Shown: piece by piece, positions 10,710 to 21,643 of the stretch
Numbering within the stretch: the first letter of the stretch is position 1
Layout of the letters: each line of letters starts with the position of its first letter
Assembly: GCA_006386115.1 (NCBI GenBank)
Contig: VFIW01000001.1
Location: 186,001 to 250,000 of the forward strand
Length of the DNA: 64,000 bases
DNA from: Globisporangium splendens
Taxonomy: Eukaryota; Oomycota; Peronosporomycetes; Pythiales; Pythiaceae
Direction of reading: 5' to 3'
Position numbers and translations under genes: made by a program
Notes under the pieces: generated by a model
Told to the model about the DNA's origin: nothing
What the model saw: the letters and a program-made list of their open reading frames with translations, nothing else
Databases searched by the model: none

Positions 10710-11218
10710 GTGCTTGTGTAAATAGAGACGAATTTTGATACTTGTACTCTCTGTGTCATCATCGGGTTCTCGCGCGCGAGTTTGGCAGTCGTGCTTGCAT
10801 ATATCTGTTTTGCACATGGCTGCATGCTAAAACGAATTTAGCGATTTTTTCCCCACCGGGTGTCTCAAGCGGCCGTGTGGTGGTGTATTTCATATATGTT
10901 TATTTCTTTATCTGCTTTCTTCATTTTTCTTTTGTTGTTCTACTTGCTCCCAATTGACTTTTGCTTCAATGAAGGAATATCAGGAACAGTCAAAAGTCTT
11001 CAACAGGCATCTCACTTTATCAAGCAAGATGTTGACGACAAACGCACATTGCGTGCATCAGGCACGGCGTTCTGGCTACCGTCAGGTTTGCATTTATTTC
11101 GCCCCCGTGCACGCTGCCATGTCCCGGCGCAATGCTGCATTTTCAACAACTTAAAGGGTTGGAGCGAGCTCAATCAGCCACTTACTGTCTTGTCTTCAGC
11201 ATCCAGCACAGCAAATAC
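10710..11218. other. Intergenic region
   Basis: About 500 bp between the glucanase stop and the convergent stop of array gene A. AT-rich near 10850-10950; no coding pattern, repeat or RNA gene seen. Confidence 0.55.
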
Positions 11219-13199
11219 TCATATACAAGCTTGCTCCCGTGGAGTTTCGGCACTCAGGTACAGCCCGTAATCAATTTCAGCACCCAGGTGCAGCTCACAA
11301 ACATTTTCGTCCTCGGGTGACATTTGACCTCCAGGTAGTCGCTCTTGCTCGTCGTCAGCATCCTCAACGCGTCCGCTTTCTCTGCGAACTGAACCGCTGT
11401 CAAGTCGCCATTGAAGCAGACACGCCATCGAAGCGCTCGCTTCACCAGCAATAGAAGGTCGACCTGTTACAAACGTTGAAGACGAACTCATGGTACCACC
11501 TTGGTGCAAACGCAGAGGATGGAAATGGCGCAGTCGTGCCTTCAACAACAACGGATACACCTGGAAGAGCTCCAAATGAGTATTCACGTGAGAGATCTTG
11601 AACTTCTTCACGTGTTCGACAGCGAATCGGATCGCGATGAGGTCCTCATGGAGAAGTAACCAGTCAGCGACTCTCTGGGTTGTCAGAATCTGACCTCCGC
11701 TTCCGATGTCACCGACTTCGGCCGCGATCACGTGTGAAGCACCCGTGTACGTCATCTTGCCTGTGATCGTATGAGGCTCGCACACGAGGTCTCCATCTGA
11801 CTCGCACGCATCGTGGATCCCCATTCGAACGCGAAGACCGCTGAATATGAGTCTCGTGCCAAATCGCTTCTTTCGTGTTGCAGGAACAAGGTTGTGCAAC
11901 TGCTTCGGCCAGTTCGCGACGAGGAGCTCGAGCTGGACGTCCAGACAGTATTCCACAGCTTCCCGGATCGTGTGGAACGCGAGCTGGAAGGAATCTCCAC
12001 ACGTTGTGATCTCGTATCCGCGGTACTTGAGCAGTCGGGCTCGAAGGATGTCATCGTGGATCTCGGTTGCGAGTTGCATCGTTCGTCCTCCATCGATGGC
12101 CCAGAGCTCGCTGGACGACTCAATGTCTGTGACGACGAAGACTGGATTTTGCATAGGTGCTCGTTCGTTGATCAGGTCGGCGTCAGTTATATGAGCAGGC
12201 AATTGGGCTTCAAGATCATCAGGGAGACAGCACTTGCACATGGACAGGACGCAGGACTGGCTGCATGTCGTGATGATCGACAATGCCAACCCAGTGCTAT
12301 TGATCAAGAGCAAGCTCACTCCCATATATCCGATCAGGGTGGTATGGCGTCGACTTGTGGCGAAGAAGACGACTGATGACACTTCAAACTGGAACTGGAA
12401 TATCGCATACACAATCCTGGAGATCAACAGCATGGGCAAAGACAATGGTGACAACCTGGCATGGCAACTAAGCAGCAGATTTAGGGCAAAGTATTCTTGA
12501 CACTCACATCATTCGCTTAAGGCGATCGTAGACGGGAGAACGCACAAACTCACCGTCAATCGGCTCCTGCGCGCGCCCTCTGACCTTCAGGACCACCAAG
12601 AGCCACACCATGTACAGCAAACTAATCGCCTGGACGACGTAGGCGAACAACAAGCAGTCGTGGGTATACTTGGTGTACCCCTTGAAGACAACGGCGAACA
12701 CGATTTCGACGATGGTAAACACGAGAAGCATCGCGTGAATGACCAGGCAATACAAACGTATTCGCGCTCGCTCCTTGGCTATTCCGCGATCCATGGTGTG
12801 CGTCGCGATCCGGAACAGCTCGTACACAAGCGGAAACATCACCAAGGCAAATGCAAAAAGCGCCACATCCCCGAAGCAAATGAGTGCAGCTACCCAGCCT
12901 TTGCTAGCTTCTTTGATATGGAGGATGGCATGGATACCCAAGCGATCGAGCTCACTGTACGTGAACGGATCACGCGTATCATCATCAACGAATTTGTCGC
13001 GTGGGAGCGTGCACATCCAGATGTAAATTATCGCCCGCGACGTACACCAGAGACATACATACACGAAGAAGACGAGATGCAGGAAGCGGGCGCAGGAGAT
13101 GTCGATCGTCGTCCATCGGATCCGCAGCTTGAGAACTGTGAAGGCCGTGGCGATCGCAGAAAGTGCCGTGAGCACACCGGCAGTGGCTATCCAAATCAT
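11219..13199 (-). CDS. Array gene A: seven-helix membrane protein with C-terminal class III cyclase-like domain
   Basis: Two exons, 13199-12508 and 12416-11219, joined across a 91-bp phase-2 intron (donor GTGAGT, acceptor CTCCAG); 629 residues. Exon 1 carries five hydrophobic segments (about 3-24, 36-58, 100-125, 145-167, 176-203) and the conserved loop DPFTYSELDRLGIHA. Exon 2 carries two more (232-251, 261-290), a Cys cluster CSQSCVLSMCKCC at 282-294 that could be palmitoylated, and a class III nucleotidyl cyclase-like domain at about 322-500. Asp328 (VTDIESSS) and Asp372 (TCGDSF) match the metal-binding pair. The positions of the purine-binding Lys and Asp and the transition-state Asn and Arg hold Thr368, Thr453, Val460 and Glu464. 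This is a receptor-like signalling fusion at a membrane; whether it makes cAMP is uncertain. It is the last gene of the array, with its promoter side facing gene B. Confidence 0.85.
12417..12507 (-). other. Phase-2 intron shared by array genes A, B, D, E and G
   Basis: Joining exon 1 (ending AAG CGA ATG AT) to exon 2 (starting G ATT GTG TAT) restores RLKRMMIVYAIF, which aligns with the uninterrupted RLKRIMVVYAVF of gene F. Equivalent introns: B 14888-14960 (73 bp), D 18134-18234 (101 bp), E 20550-20622 (73 bp), G 29927-30012 (86 bp, plus strand). All fall at the same codon, between helices 5 and 6. Confidence 0.9.
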
Positions 13200-13445
13200 G
13201 CGACAATTTCAGAAATGCGGCTCTTCACAGCGTCCCTGAGTCTATCTCCCTGCGTTTCCAGGCTTTATGCTTCTTCAAGAAGAGGGCCGACCCTTTTCCC
13301 ACATTGACGACGACGACAGCGACCGTTGGAAGCCCCTTCCCGAAAAAATAAAAAGTTCGAAGCGTTTCTGCAGGTTTTCACTTTTTTTGAGGGTGCCCAA
13401 TATTATGGTGTTGCTGTGCACTTGAAAGGACACTGCCGGACTTGG

Positions 13446-13700
13446 GTGTCTGATCGCTCCCATGCTGGTCGCACGCTGGACACAGCCAATGAGATCAGGC
13501 TGCAAACGCATGCAGGATGTCATGGATCAGAAACTGACCATGGTTTACTCTTTCTGGATGCCGTGCCCCCAGGGTTTCGTCGCGATCTTGGACAACTCGA
13601 ACGTCAATGGGAATAAGGAGAGCACAGAGAGCATGAGCCGTCAAAGAACTGGATCGAGCGATGACCCAATGCTCCGATTTCATCCACAAGATGAGCTGCT
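13446..13700 (-). pseudogene. Relic of an F-like array gene (helix 3-4 region fused to C-terminal end)
   Basis: On the minus strand, 13616-13575 reads LFPLTFELSKIATK, against MFPLTYELSKIATK in gene F. Flanking bases continue to align with F codons for helices 3 and 4 (13700 to 13500) despite stop codons and small deletions. At about 13500-13446 the similarity jumps to the F C-terminus (QRATSM). The middle of the gene, including the whole cyclase domain, is missing. It lies about 250 bp upstream of gene A. Confidence 0.7.
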
Positions 13701-13737
13701 ACCAGGATTGCACACTCAAGCGTTCAGCTCGTCGCGT

Positions 13738-15652
13738 TCACAACCTCTGAATCAGTTGCCGCGGAGTTTCGACGCTCAAGTACGGCTCACAACCACTCTC
13801 GACCTCCGTCAGCATTTGGCTTCTAGGCATTCGGATTTGCTCGTTGTCGGCATCCTCAATACTGTCACTGTCAGCGCCTACTGTGCCGCTCTCCATTCCC
13901 CACTGCAGCAGGCCCGCGACAGCTTCACCCGTAGTAGAAGCTCGACCTGCTACCATTGTAAACGACGCTCCTTGATGCAAACGCGGAGGATGGAAATGAC
14001 GCAGTCGTGCCTTCAACAACAACGGATACACCTGGAAGAGCTCCAAATGAGTATTCACGTGAGAGATCTTGAACTTCTTCACGTGCTCGACAGCGAATCG
14101 GATCGCGATGAGGTCCTCATGGAGAAGTAACCAGTCAGCGACTCTCTGGGTTGTCAGAATCTGACCTCCGCTTCCGATGTCACCGATTTCGGCCGCGATC
14201 ACGTGTGAAGCACCCGTGTACGTCATCTTGCCTGTGATCGTATGAGGCTCGCACACGAGGTCTCCATCTGACTCGCACGCATCGTGGATCCCCATTCGAA
14301 CGCGAAGACCGCTGAATATGAGTCTCGTGCCAAATCGCTTCTTTCGTGTTGCAGGAACAAGGTTGTGCAACTGCTTCGGCCAGTTCGCGACGAGGAGCTC
14401 GAGCTGGACGTCCAGACAGTATTCCACAGCTTCCCGGATCGTGTGGAACGCGAGCTGGAAGGAATCTCCACACGTTGTGATCTCGTATCCGCGGTACTTG
14501 AGCAGTCGGGCTCGAAGGATGTCATCGTGGATCTCGGTTGCGAGTTGCATCGTTCGTCCTCCATCGATGGCCCAGAGCTCGCTGGACGACTCAATGTCTG
14601 TGACGACGAAGACTGGATTTTGCATAGGTGCTCGTTGATTGATTTGACCGATATGCGTATTCCGAGTAGGGAATTGATCTTCACGAGTATCGGGAATACA
14701 GCACTTGCACATGGACATGACGCAGGACTGGCTGCATGTCGTGATGATCGACAATGCCAACCCAGTGCTATTGAACAGCAGCAGGCTCACTCCGGTGTAC
14801 TCAACCAGAGCCGTGCGGCGTCCACGTGTGGCGAAGACGACGACTAATGAGACCTCGAACTGGAAGTGGAATATCGCGTACACAATCCTGAAGCGCAATA
14901 CCACGTGGTGAGAAAAATTGAATCGGCAATGAAGCACAGAGACAGCAAAAAGATACTCACAGCATCCGCTTGAGGCGCTCGTAGACGGGAGAACGCACAA
15001 ATTCGCCATCGATCGGTGCCTGTGAGCGCCCTCTGATTTTCAAAACCACCAGGAGCCACACCATGTACAGCAAACTCAGCGCCTGAACGACGTAGACGAA
15101 CAGCAAGCAGCAGTGGGTATACTTGGTGTACCCGTCGAAGCTGATGGCGAACACGGTCTCAACAATGATGAAGACGAGCAGCATCGCGTGAATGACCCAG
15201 CTGTACCAGCGTATTCGCACTCGTTCCTTGGCTTTTCCTCGGTCCATGGCGTTGCTCGCTATCCAGAACAGCTCGTACACGAGGGGAAACGTCACCAACG
15301 CAAACGCAAAGTGTGCTGCGTCTCCGAAGCAAATGAGTGCAGTTATCCACGCTTTGCTGGCTTGCTTGGTGTGAAGCAGTGCGTGGATCCCCAGGCGGTC
15401 GAGCTCGCTATACGTGAACGGATCGCGCGCATTGTCACCGGTGAGGTCGTCTGGGAACGTCCAGATCCGCCAGACGTAGTATATCGTGCGCGATGTACAC
15501 CAGAGACATGCATACACGAAGAAGACGAGATACAGGAAGCGAGCACACGAGATATCGATCGCCGTCCATCGGATCCGCAGCTTGAGAACTGTCATGGCCG
15601 TGTAGATTGCAGAGAGCGCCATGAGCGCGCCGGCAGTGGCTGTCCAAATCAT
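13738..15652 (-). CDS. Array gene B: seven-helix membrane protein with class III cyclase-like domain
   Basis: Exons 15652-14961 and 14887-13738, joined across a 73-bp phase-2 intron; 613 residues. Five helices sit in exon 1, two in exon 2, followed by the Cys cluster CSQSCVMSMCKCC and the cyclase-like domain with both metal Asp residues (VTDIESSS, TCGDSF). As in gene A, the Asn/Arg and Lys/Asp positions are not canonical. From about residue 50 to the end of exon 1, and through the intron, B is nearly identical to E; in the cyclase block it shares AEIGD and FHPPRLHQ with D, against AEVGD and FHPLRLHQ in A and E. The tail after about residue 530 is variable (Ser/Glu-rich) and is shared partly with E. 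Start chosen at MIWTATAG, which aligns with M(L)LWTP in F and G. Confidence 0.85.
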
Positions 15653-15914
15653 GCGACAATTTCAGAAATGCGGCATTACGAAGCACTACCCTCTGTGGCG
15701 TAATACAGCAGCAAGCCCTTTAATCTCCACACATCTTTCGATTAAAGGGAGAGCTGACGAAGGTACCGCAACCGCTACAAGCCCATCCCCAGACGAAGTG
15801 AAGAAGAAGCTGACCAAGTTCCACAGATTCAACGGATATGCACATCATGTGGTTGTGAAATTTTCCTATTGTTGTGTTACCGTTGCAATCGTGGGGAAGA
15901 GCTCAGCAGATCTA

Positions 15915-16194
15915 CGGATTCGTGGGTGGCTGTCGTCGCTCACATGCTGGCGACAGGCGAAGCGTGATGACGGATTGTGCGAGAAATTGTGGAGCGAGGC
16001 AATCAAGAGGCATTGACGCCAGGCCGTGGCTGGCGAGGCACGTTCTGCAAATAAAACACGCTGGGATGTGAGCTTCTCTCGATACGGTGACGCGAGCGTT
16101 GCTCTGCGATTCTGCCGTAAAGCTGACCAGTCACCAACATCAACTCTCTTTTCTTCAGCTTCAGCCATTCCTCTTACAACAACTGGCAAGAATG
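15915..16194 (-). pseudogene. Decayed copy of the 3' coding end of gene F (spacer upstream of B)
   Basis: The plus-strand word CGCTCACATGCTGGCGAC (around 15937) matches CGCTCACATGCTCGTCGC at the F stop codon (21641). Similarity continues through GTGGCTGGCGAGGCACG against GTGGCTCGCGAGCCGCG. No open frame is kept. The same material lies upstream of A, C and D at a comparable distance. Confidence 0.6.
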
Positions 16195-16503
16195 CGAGCA
16201 GAGTGAGCTGCTGTGGAGCGTCGAGAAGGAAATACGGCTCACAGCCATTCTCGAGCTCCAGCGACATTTGAACTCCAGACATCCACGAATACTCAACTGA
16301 TCTGGGTACGGCCAGATCCTCCAGATGTAGTATACCGCCCACAACGTACACCAGAGACATACATACACGAAGAACGTGAGATACAGGAATCGGACACACG
16401 AGATGTCAATCGCCGACCACCGGATCCGCAGCTTGAGAACTGTGAAGGCCGTCCTGATCGCAGAGAACGACATGAGCGCGCCGGCAGTAGCTGCCCAGAA
16501 CAT
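16174..16503 (-). pseudogene. Array copy C: truncated 7TM-cyclase gene
   Basis: Begins MFWAATAGALMSFSAI at 16503 and follows helices 1 and 2 of genes A-E as far as IWRIWPYPDQLSIRG (about 16296). It then jumps to the extreme C-terminal tail of exon 2; in another frame, VQMSLELENGCEPYF matches the QMS..E...EPYLS tail of B and D. Helices 3-7, the intron and the whole cyclase domain are deleted. It shares PYPDQLSIRG with gene D, so C and D descend from a common copy. Its upstream sequence keeps a degraded form of the array promoter block. Confidence 0.8.
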
Positions 16504-16639
16504 GTGACAATTTCCGAGTGCTGCGGCAGCCGCGTTCTGAAGCACCACAGTCCTTACCCCCACCTGAGCGCAATGCGGCTGCAAACCCCTGTGTGTACTC
16601 ATGCTGTTTGATTAAAGCGACGACCAGCATGGTCCACGA

Positions 16640-16960
16640 CGATTTCGTAATCGTGAAAAGTCCATTTCGGGGACAAAGTGAAGACGAAGCTCAAAGCGAT
16701 TTGATGGATGCGCACAACATTATTAGTATTGCTGCTGCTATAGCAATTGGAAAGAAAGTGCTGCTGTCTAACGGATTGGTGGTAATACGTGATTGTGAAA
16801 CCACAGCGCGAGGCTTGTGCAAACATTGACGATGACAGCGTCGCAGTGTGGCTGACATGGCGTGATCTGTTGTGCAAGCTTGCCGCGTCAACAACGAACA
16901 AGGCACTCGCGACGCGAGGAGAAACCCTTCTGCGACTCTGTCGTGAAGATCGGTCAAGCT
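16640..16960 (-). pseudogene. Decayed copy of the 3' coding end of gene F (spacer upstream of C)
   Basis: Plus-strand 16791-16943 aligns base by base with F 21686-21850: for example GATTGTGAAACCACAGCGCG against GATCGTGAAATTACGGTGCG, and ACGAACAAGGCACTCGCGACG against ACGAACGAGACGCTCGCGACG. This is the clearest of the four spacer relics. It has no coding capacity. Confidence 0.75.
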
Positions 16961-17013
16961 CCATATTCCAGCGTTCAGTCCACAACCTCTGGCAGCTATG
17001 CACGCTGCGTTAG

Positions 17014-18875
17014 CTACCATGGAGATTCAACGCTCAAGTACGGCTCGCGAGCGTATTCATCCTTCGGCGACATTTGACCTCCAAGTGATCGACCTTGTTC
17101 GACGTCAGCATCCTCAGCACGGCCACTGACAGTACGAGCTAAGCCGTTTTCAAGTCGCCATTTCAGAAGGCCAGCGATTGCTTCTCCAGTAACAGAAGCT
17201 CGAGCTGCCATCGTAAACGACGCTCCTTGATGCAAACGCGGAGGATGGAAATGACGCAGTCGTGCCTTCAACAACAACGGATACACCTGGAAGAGCTCCA
17301 AATGAGTATTCACGTGAGAGATCTTGAACTTCTTCACGTGTTCGACAGCGAATCGGATCGCGATGAGGTCCTCATGGAGAAGTAACCAGTCAGCGACTCT
17401 CTGGGTTGTCAGAATCTGACCTCCGCTTCCGATGTCACCGATTTCGGCCGCGATCACGTGTGAAGCACCCGTGTACGTCATCTTGCCTGTGATCGTATGA
17501 GGCTCGCACACGAGGTCTCCATCTGACTCGCACGCATCGTGGATCCCCATTCGAACGCGAAGACCGCTGAATATGAGTCTCGTGCCAAATCGCTTCTTTC
17601 GTGTTGCAGGAACAAGGTTGTGCAACTGCTTCGGCCAGTTCGCGACGAGGAGCTCGAGCTGGACGTCCAGACAGTATTCCACAGCTTCCCGGATCGTGTG
17701 GAACGCGAGCTGGAAGGAATCTCCACACGTTGTGATCTCGTATCCGCGGTACTTGAGCAGTCGGGCTCGAAGGATGTCATCGTGGATCTCGGTTGCGAGT
17801 TGCATCGTTCGTCCTCCATCGATGGCCCAGAGCTCGCTGGACGACTCAATGTCTGTGACGACGAAGACTGGGTTTTGTAGAGGTGGCCGTTCGTTGATCA
17901 GGCGAGCAGCGCTACGTCGAGCAGGAAACTGGTCTTCGTGAAGACAGCACTTGCACATGGACATGACGCAGGACTGGCTGCAGGTTGTGATGACCGATAG
18001 GGCTAACCCCGTCGAACTGAAGAGGAGCAAACTCACTCCGGTGTACTCAGTCAGGGCCGTATGGTGCCCGCTTAGTGCGAGATTGATGACGATCGACACT
18101 TCAAACTGGAAATGGAAAAACGCATTCACAATCCTGGAGATCAACAGCATGGCGGAGAGACAATGGTGACTGTTTTAGTCAGCGACCAACCAACCAAGCA
18201 GCACAGAGAGCACAACAACATTTTCGACACTTACAACATCCGCTTGAGACGCTCGTAGATGGGAGAACGCACAACCTCGCCGTCAACGGGTGCCTGCGCT
18301 CGTCCTCCGGTTTTCAAGGCTACCAAGAGCCACACCGTGTAGAGCAAACTCAGTGCTTGGACGACGTAGACGGACAGCAAGCAGCAGTAAGTGTACATGG
18401 TGTATCCCTTGAAAGCAATGGCAAGCCCAGTTTGGACGGCCATGAAAAGCAGCAATATCGCGTGAATGATCCAGCTGTACAAGCGTATTCGCGCGCGCTC
18501 TCTGGCTATTCCGCGGTCCATGGCGTGCTTTGCGATCCAGAACAGCTCGTACACGAGTGGGAAGGTGACCAAGACAACCGCGAAATGCGCTGCGTCGCCG
18601 ATGCACAAGAGTGCAGTCATCCAAGCTTTGCTAGCTTGTTTGGTATGCAGGATTCCACGGATACTCAACTGATCTGGGTACGGCCAGATCCTCCAGATGT
18701 AGAATACCGCTCGCAATGTGCACCATATGCACAGATAGACGAAGAAAACGAGGTAGAGAAAGCGGACGCACGAGATGCCGATCGCGGTCCACCGGATCCG
18801 CAGCTTGAGAACTGTGAAGGCCGTCCCGAGTGCAGACAGCACCATGAGTGCGCCGGCAGTAGCTGTCCAAATCAT
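17014..18875 (-). CDS. Array gene D: membrane-cyclase fusion with 17-residue deletion in the helix 2-3 loop
   Basis: Exons 18875-18235 and 18133-17014, 101-bp phase-2 intron (donor GTAAGT); 586 residues. The start MIWTATAGALMVL matches the other members; the longer in-frame upstream ORF is ignored. Exon 1 is 51 bp shorter than in A, B, E and G (641 against 692), an in-frame loss of 17 residues that removes the conserved DPFTYSELDRLGIHA loop and replaces it with QLSIRG. All seven helices seem to remain. The Cys cluster and the cyclase-like domain, with both metal Asp residues, are intact and almost identical to B. Since the missing loop is conserved even in F and G, this copy may have a changed or lost sensing role. 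Confidence 0.82.
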
Positions 18876-19139
18876 GCGACAATTTTGAAAATGCGGCATT
18901 TCGACGCTCTGCCCTCTGTGTGCGTAATACCGCTGCAAACCCCTTTGTTCACCTACACTTTTCGACCGAAGAGAGACCGACACGTCCCATGTTGACCACA
19001 ACGCCGCAACAGTTAAACGCGCATCTCAGAACGAAGTGAAGACGAAGTTGCAAACCGATCTCAAGGGAAATCAATGGAGAGTGTGCAACGCGATTAATGA
19101 TGTGTTAGCATTGCAATTGGAAGAACGTGTGGTTGCTAC

Positions 19140-19410
19140 GGATTGTCGGGTGTGGGTGATCATAAAATTACGGCGAAAAGCATGCTGAGACATCGAAAAT
19201 GGCGACGCCGGATCGTGACTGGTGATGTGTGTTCTTCAGGTTCAAGCTCGCTGAAAAGACAAACAACAAACGAGAGACACTCACGACATGGCTGCACAAG
19301 CTCTTGGAGAGCCCTATTGCGATTCTGTTATGAAGGTGATCAGCCTCGAACTCTCCTTTCTCAAGCGTTCTGTCCCTCTCATCTCTCGCAAAACACTGAC
19401 AACTATGCAC
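19140..19410 (-). pseudogene. Decayed copy of the 3' coding end of gene F (spacer upstream of D)
   Basis: Plus-strand 19157-19330 follows the order of F 21686-21830: GATCATAAAATTACGGCG against GATCGTGAAATTACGGTG, then CGAGAGACACTCACGACATG against CGAGACGCTCGCGACGCG, then GCTCTTGGAGAGC against GCGCTTGGAGAAC. Indels break every frame. Confidence 0.6.
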
Positions 19411-19420
19411 GGTGCATCTG

Positions 19421-21314
19421 CTACCGCGGAGTTTCGACGCTCAAGTACGGCTCACAACCACTCTCGACCTCCGTCAGCATTTGGCTTCTAGGCATTCGGG
19501 TTTGCTCGTTGTCGGCATCCTCAATACTGTCACTGACAGTACGAGCTAAGCCGTTTTCAAGTCGCCATTTCAGAAGGCCAGCGATTGCTTCTCCAGTAAC
19601 AGAAGCTCGAGCTGCCATCGTAAACGACGCTCCTTGATGCAAACGCAGAGGATGGAAATGGCGCAGTCGTGCCTTCAACAACAACGGATACACCTGGAAG
19701 AGCTCCAAATGAGTATTCACGTGAGAGATCTTGAACTTCTTCACGTGTTCGACAGCGAATCGGATCGCGATGAGGTCCTCATGGAGAAGTAACCAGTCAG
19801 CGACTCTCTGGGTTGTCAGAATCTGACCTCCGCTTCCGATGTCACCGACTTCGGCCGCGATCACGTGTGAAGCACCCGTGTACGTCATCTTGCCTGTGAT
19901 CGTATGAGGCTCGCACACGAGGTCTCCATCTGACTCGCACGCATCGTGGATCCCCATTCGAACGCGAAGACCGCTGAATATGAGTCTCGTGCCAAATCGC
20001 TTCTTTCGTGTTGCAGGAACAAGGTTGTGCAACTGCTTCGGCCAGTTCGCGACGAGGAGCTCGAGCTGGACGTCCAGACAGTATTCCACAGCTTCCCGGA
20101 TCGTGTGGAACGCGAGCTGGAAGGAATCTCCACACGTTGTGATCTCGTATCCGCGGTACTTGAGCAGTCGGGCTCGAAGGATGTCATCGTGGATCTCGGT
20201 TGCGAGTTGCATCGTTCGTCCTCCATCGATGGCCCAGAGCTCGCTGGACGACTCAATGTCTGTGACGACGAAGACTGGATTTTGCATAGGTGCTCGTTGA
20301 TTGATTTGACCGATATGCGTATTCCGAGTAGGGAATTGATCTTCACGAGTATCGGGAAGACAGCACTTGCACATGGACAGGACGCAGGACTGGCTGCATG
20401 TCGTGATGATCGACAATGCCAACCCAGTGCTATTGAACAGCAGCAGGCTCACTCCGGTGTACTCAACCAGAGCCGTGCGGTGTCCACGTGTGGCGAAGAC
20501 GACGACTAATGAGACCTCGAACTGGAAGTGGAATATCGCGTACACAATCCTGAAGCGCAATACCACGTGGTGAGAAAAATTGAATCGGCAATGAAGCACA
20601 GAGACAGCAAAAAGATACTCACAGCATCCGCTTGAGGCGCTCGTAGACGGGAGAACGCACAAATTCGCCATCGATCGGTGCCTGTGAGCGCCCTCTGATT
20701 TTCAAAACCACCAGGAGCCACACCATGTACAGCAAACTCAGCGCCTGAACGACGTAGACGAACAGTAAGCAGCAGTGGGTATACTTGGTGTACCCGTCGA
20801 AGCTGATGGCGAACACGGTCTCAACAATGATGAAGACGAGCAGCATCGCGTGAATGACCCAGCTGTACCAGCGTATTCGCACTCGTTCCTTGGCTTTTCC
20901 TCGGTCCATGGCGTTGCTCGCTATCCAGAACAGCTCGTACACGAGGGGAAACGTCACCAACGCAAACGCAAAGTGTGCTGCGTCTCCGAAGCAAATGAGT
21001 GCAGTTATCCACGCTTTGCTGGCTTGCTTGGTGTGAAGCAGTGCGTGGATCCCCAGGCGGTCGAGCTCGCTATACGTGAACGGATCGCGCGCATTGTCAC
21101 CGGTGAGGTCGTCTGGGAACGTCCAGATCCGCCAGACGTAGTATATCGTGCGCGATGTACACCAGAGACAGAGGTACACGAAGAAGACGAGATACAGGAA
21201 GCGCGTGCACGAGATGTCGATCGCCGTCCATCGGATGCGCAGCTTGAGGACTGTGAAGGCCGTCCCAAGCGCCGAGAGCGCCATGAGCCCGCCAGCAAAA
21301 GCTGTCCAGATCAT
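19421..21314 (-). CDS. Array gene E: seven-helix membrane protein with class III cyclase-like domain
   Basis: Exons 21314-20623 and 20549-19421, 73-bp phase-2 intron; 606 residues. It is a visible mosaic. Helices 2-5, the intron and the start of exon 2 are nearly identical to B. The cyclase block carries the A-type variants (AEVGD, FHPLRLHQ). The following stretch FTMAARASVTGEAIAGLL is D-type. The last 35 residues are B-type again. Metal Asp residues and the Cys cluster are present; the Asn/Arg and Lys/Asp positions are replaced as in all members. Its upstream 330 bp separate it from the stop of F, the only intact copy of the F-3'-end/spacer junction that the other spacers echo. Confidence 0.85.
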
Positions 21315-21345
21315 GCGACAAGTTCGGAAATGCGGTAGTCGAAGC
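21315..21345 (-). promoter_or_regulatory. Conserved start-proximal block of the array genes
   Basis: Immediately 5' of the ATG in A (13200), B (15653), D (18876) and E (21315), and degraded in C (16504), the minus strand reads close to CCGCATTTCTGAAATTGTCG followed by CATG. Farther upstream, GTATTAC and a CCCTTTAATC-like word recur in B, D and E. Such conservation next to diverged exon 1 starts suggests a shared 5' UTR or core promoter element, though recent duplication alone could explain it. Confidence 0.5.
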
Positions 21346-21643
21346 GTCCACCTTCGTCGGCGTAATACACACGCGAAACCCTTGGTGTACCCACGCTTTT
21401 CTTGATTAAAGGGAGAGGCGACATGGCCGCGATTGACTCATGCTGACGATGCCGCAACCGTCCGTTGATGCCCCATCCCAAGAGAAACGAAGTGAAGTGA
21501 AGCCCATGAAAACTTTATGGAAGGTGCACAATATTATAGTGTTACTGTTACAAGTGGGCGGAGAAAGAAAGAAAAAAAAGAAATGCTGCTGCGGTTCTAC
21601 GGTTTGATGGGGATGGGTGGTCGTCGGCTCGATGGATGACCGC

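Noticed and set aside
9186..10817. 543-codon ORF on the minus strand
   Set aside because: It is antisense to the GH17 glucanase. Its Arg/Ser/Gly-rich translation is what a GC-rich coding strand gives in reverse, and the plus strand has the signal peptide and catalytic motifs.
11813..12376. 187-codon plus-strand ORF repeated at 14284, 17539 and 19946
   Set aside because: It is conserved between copies only because the cyclase exon on the other strand is nearly identical; it shows no independent features.
12300..12500. Exon 2 of array genes starting at its own ATG, as a separate gene
   Set aside because: The splice sites and the continuous frame of gene F show that helices 6-7 and the cyclase domain belong to the same protein as exon 1.
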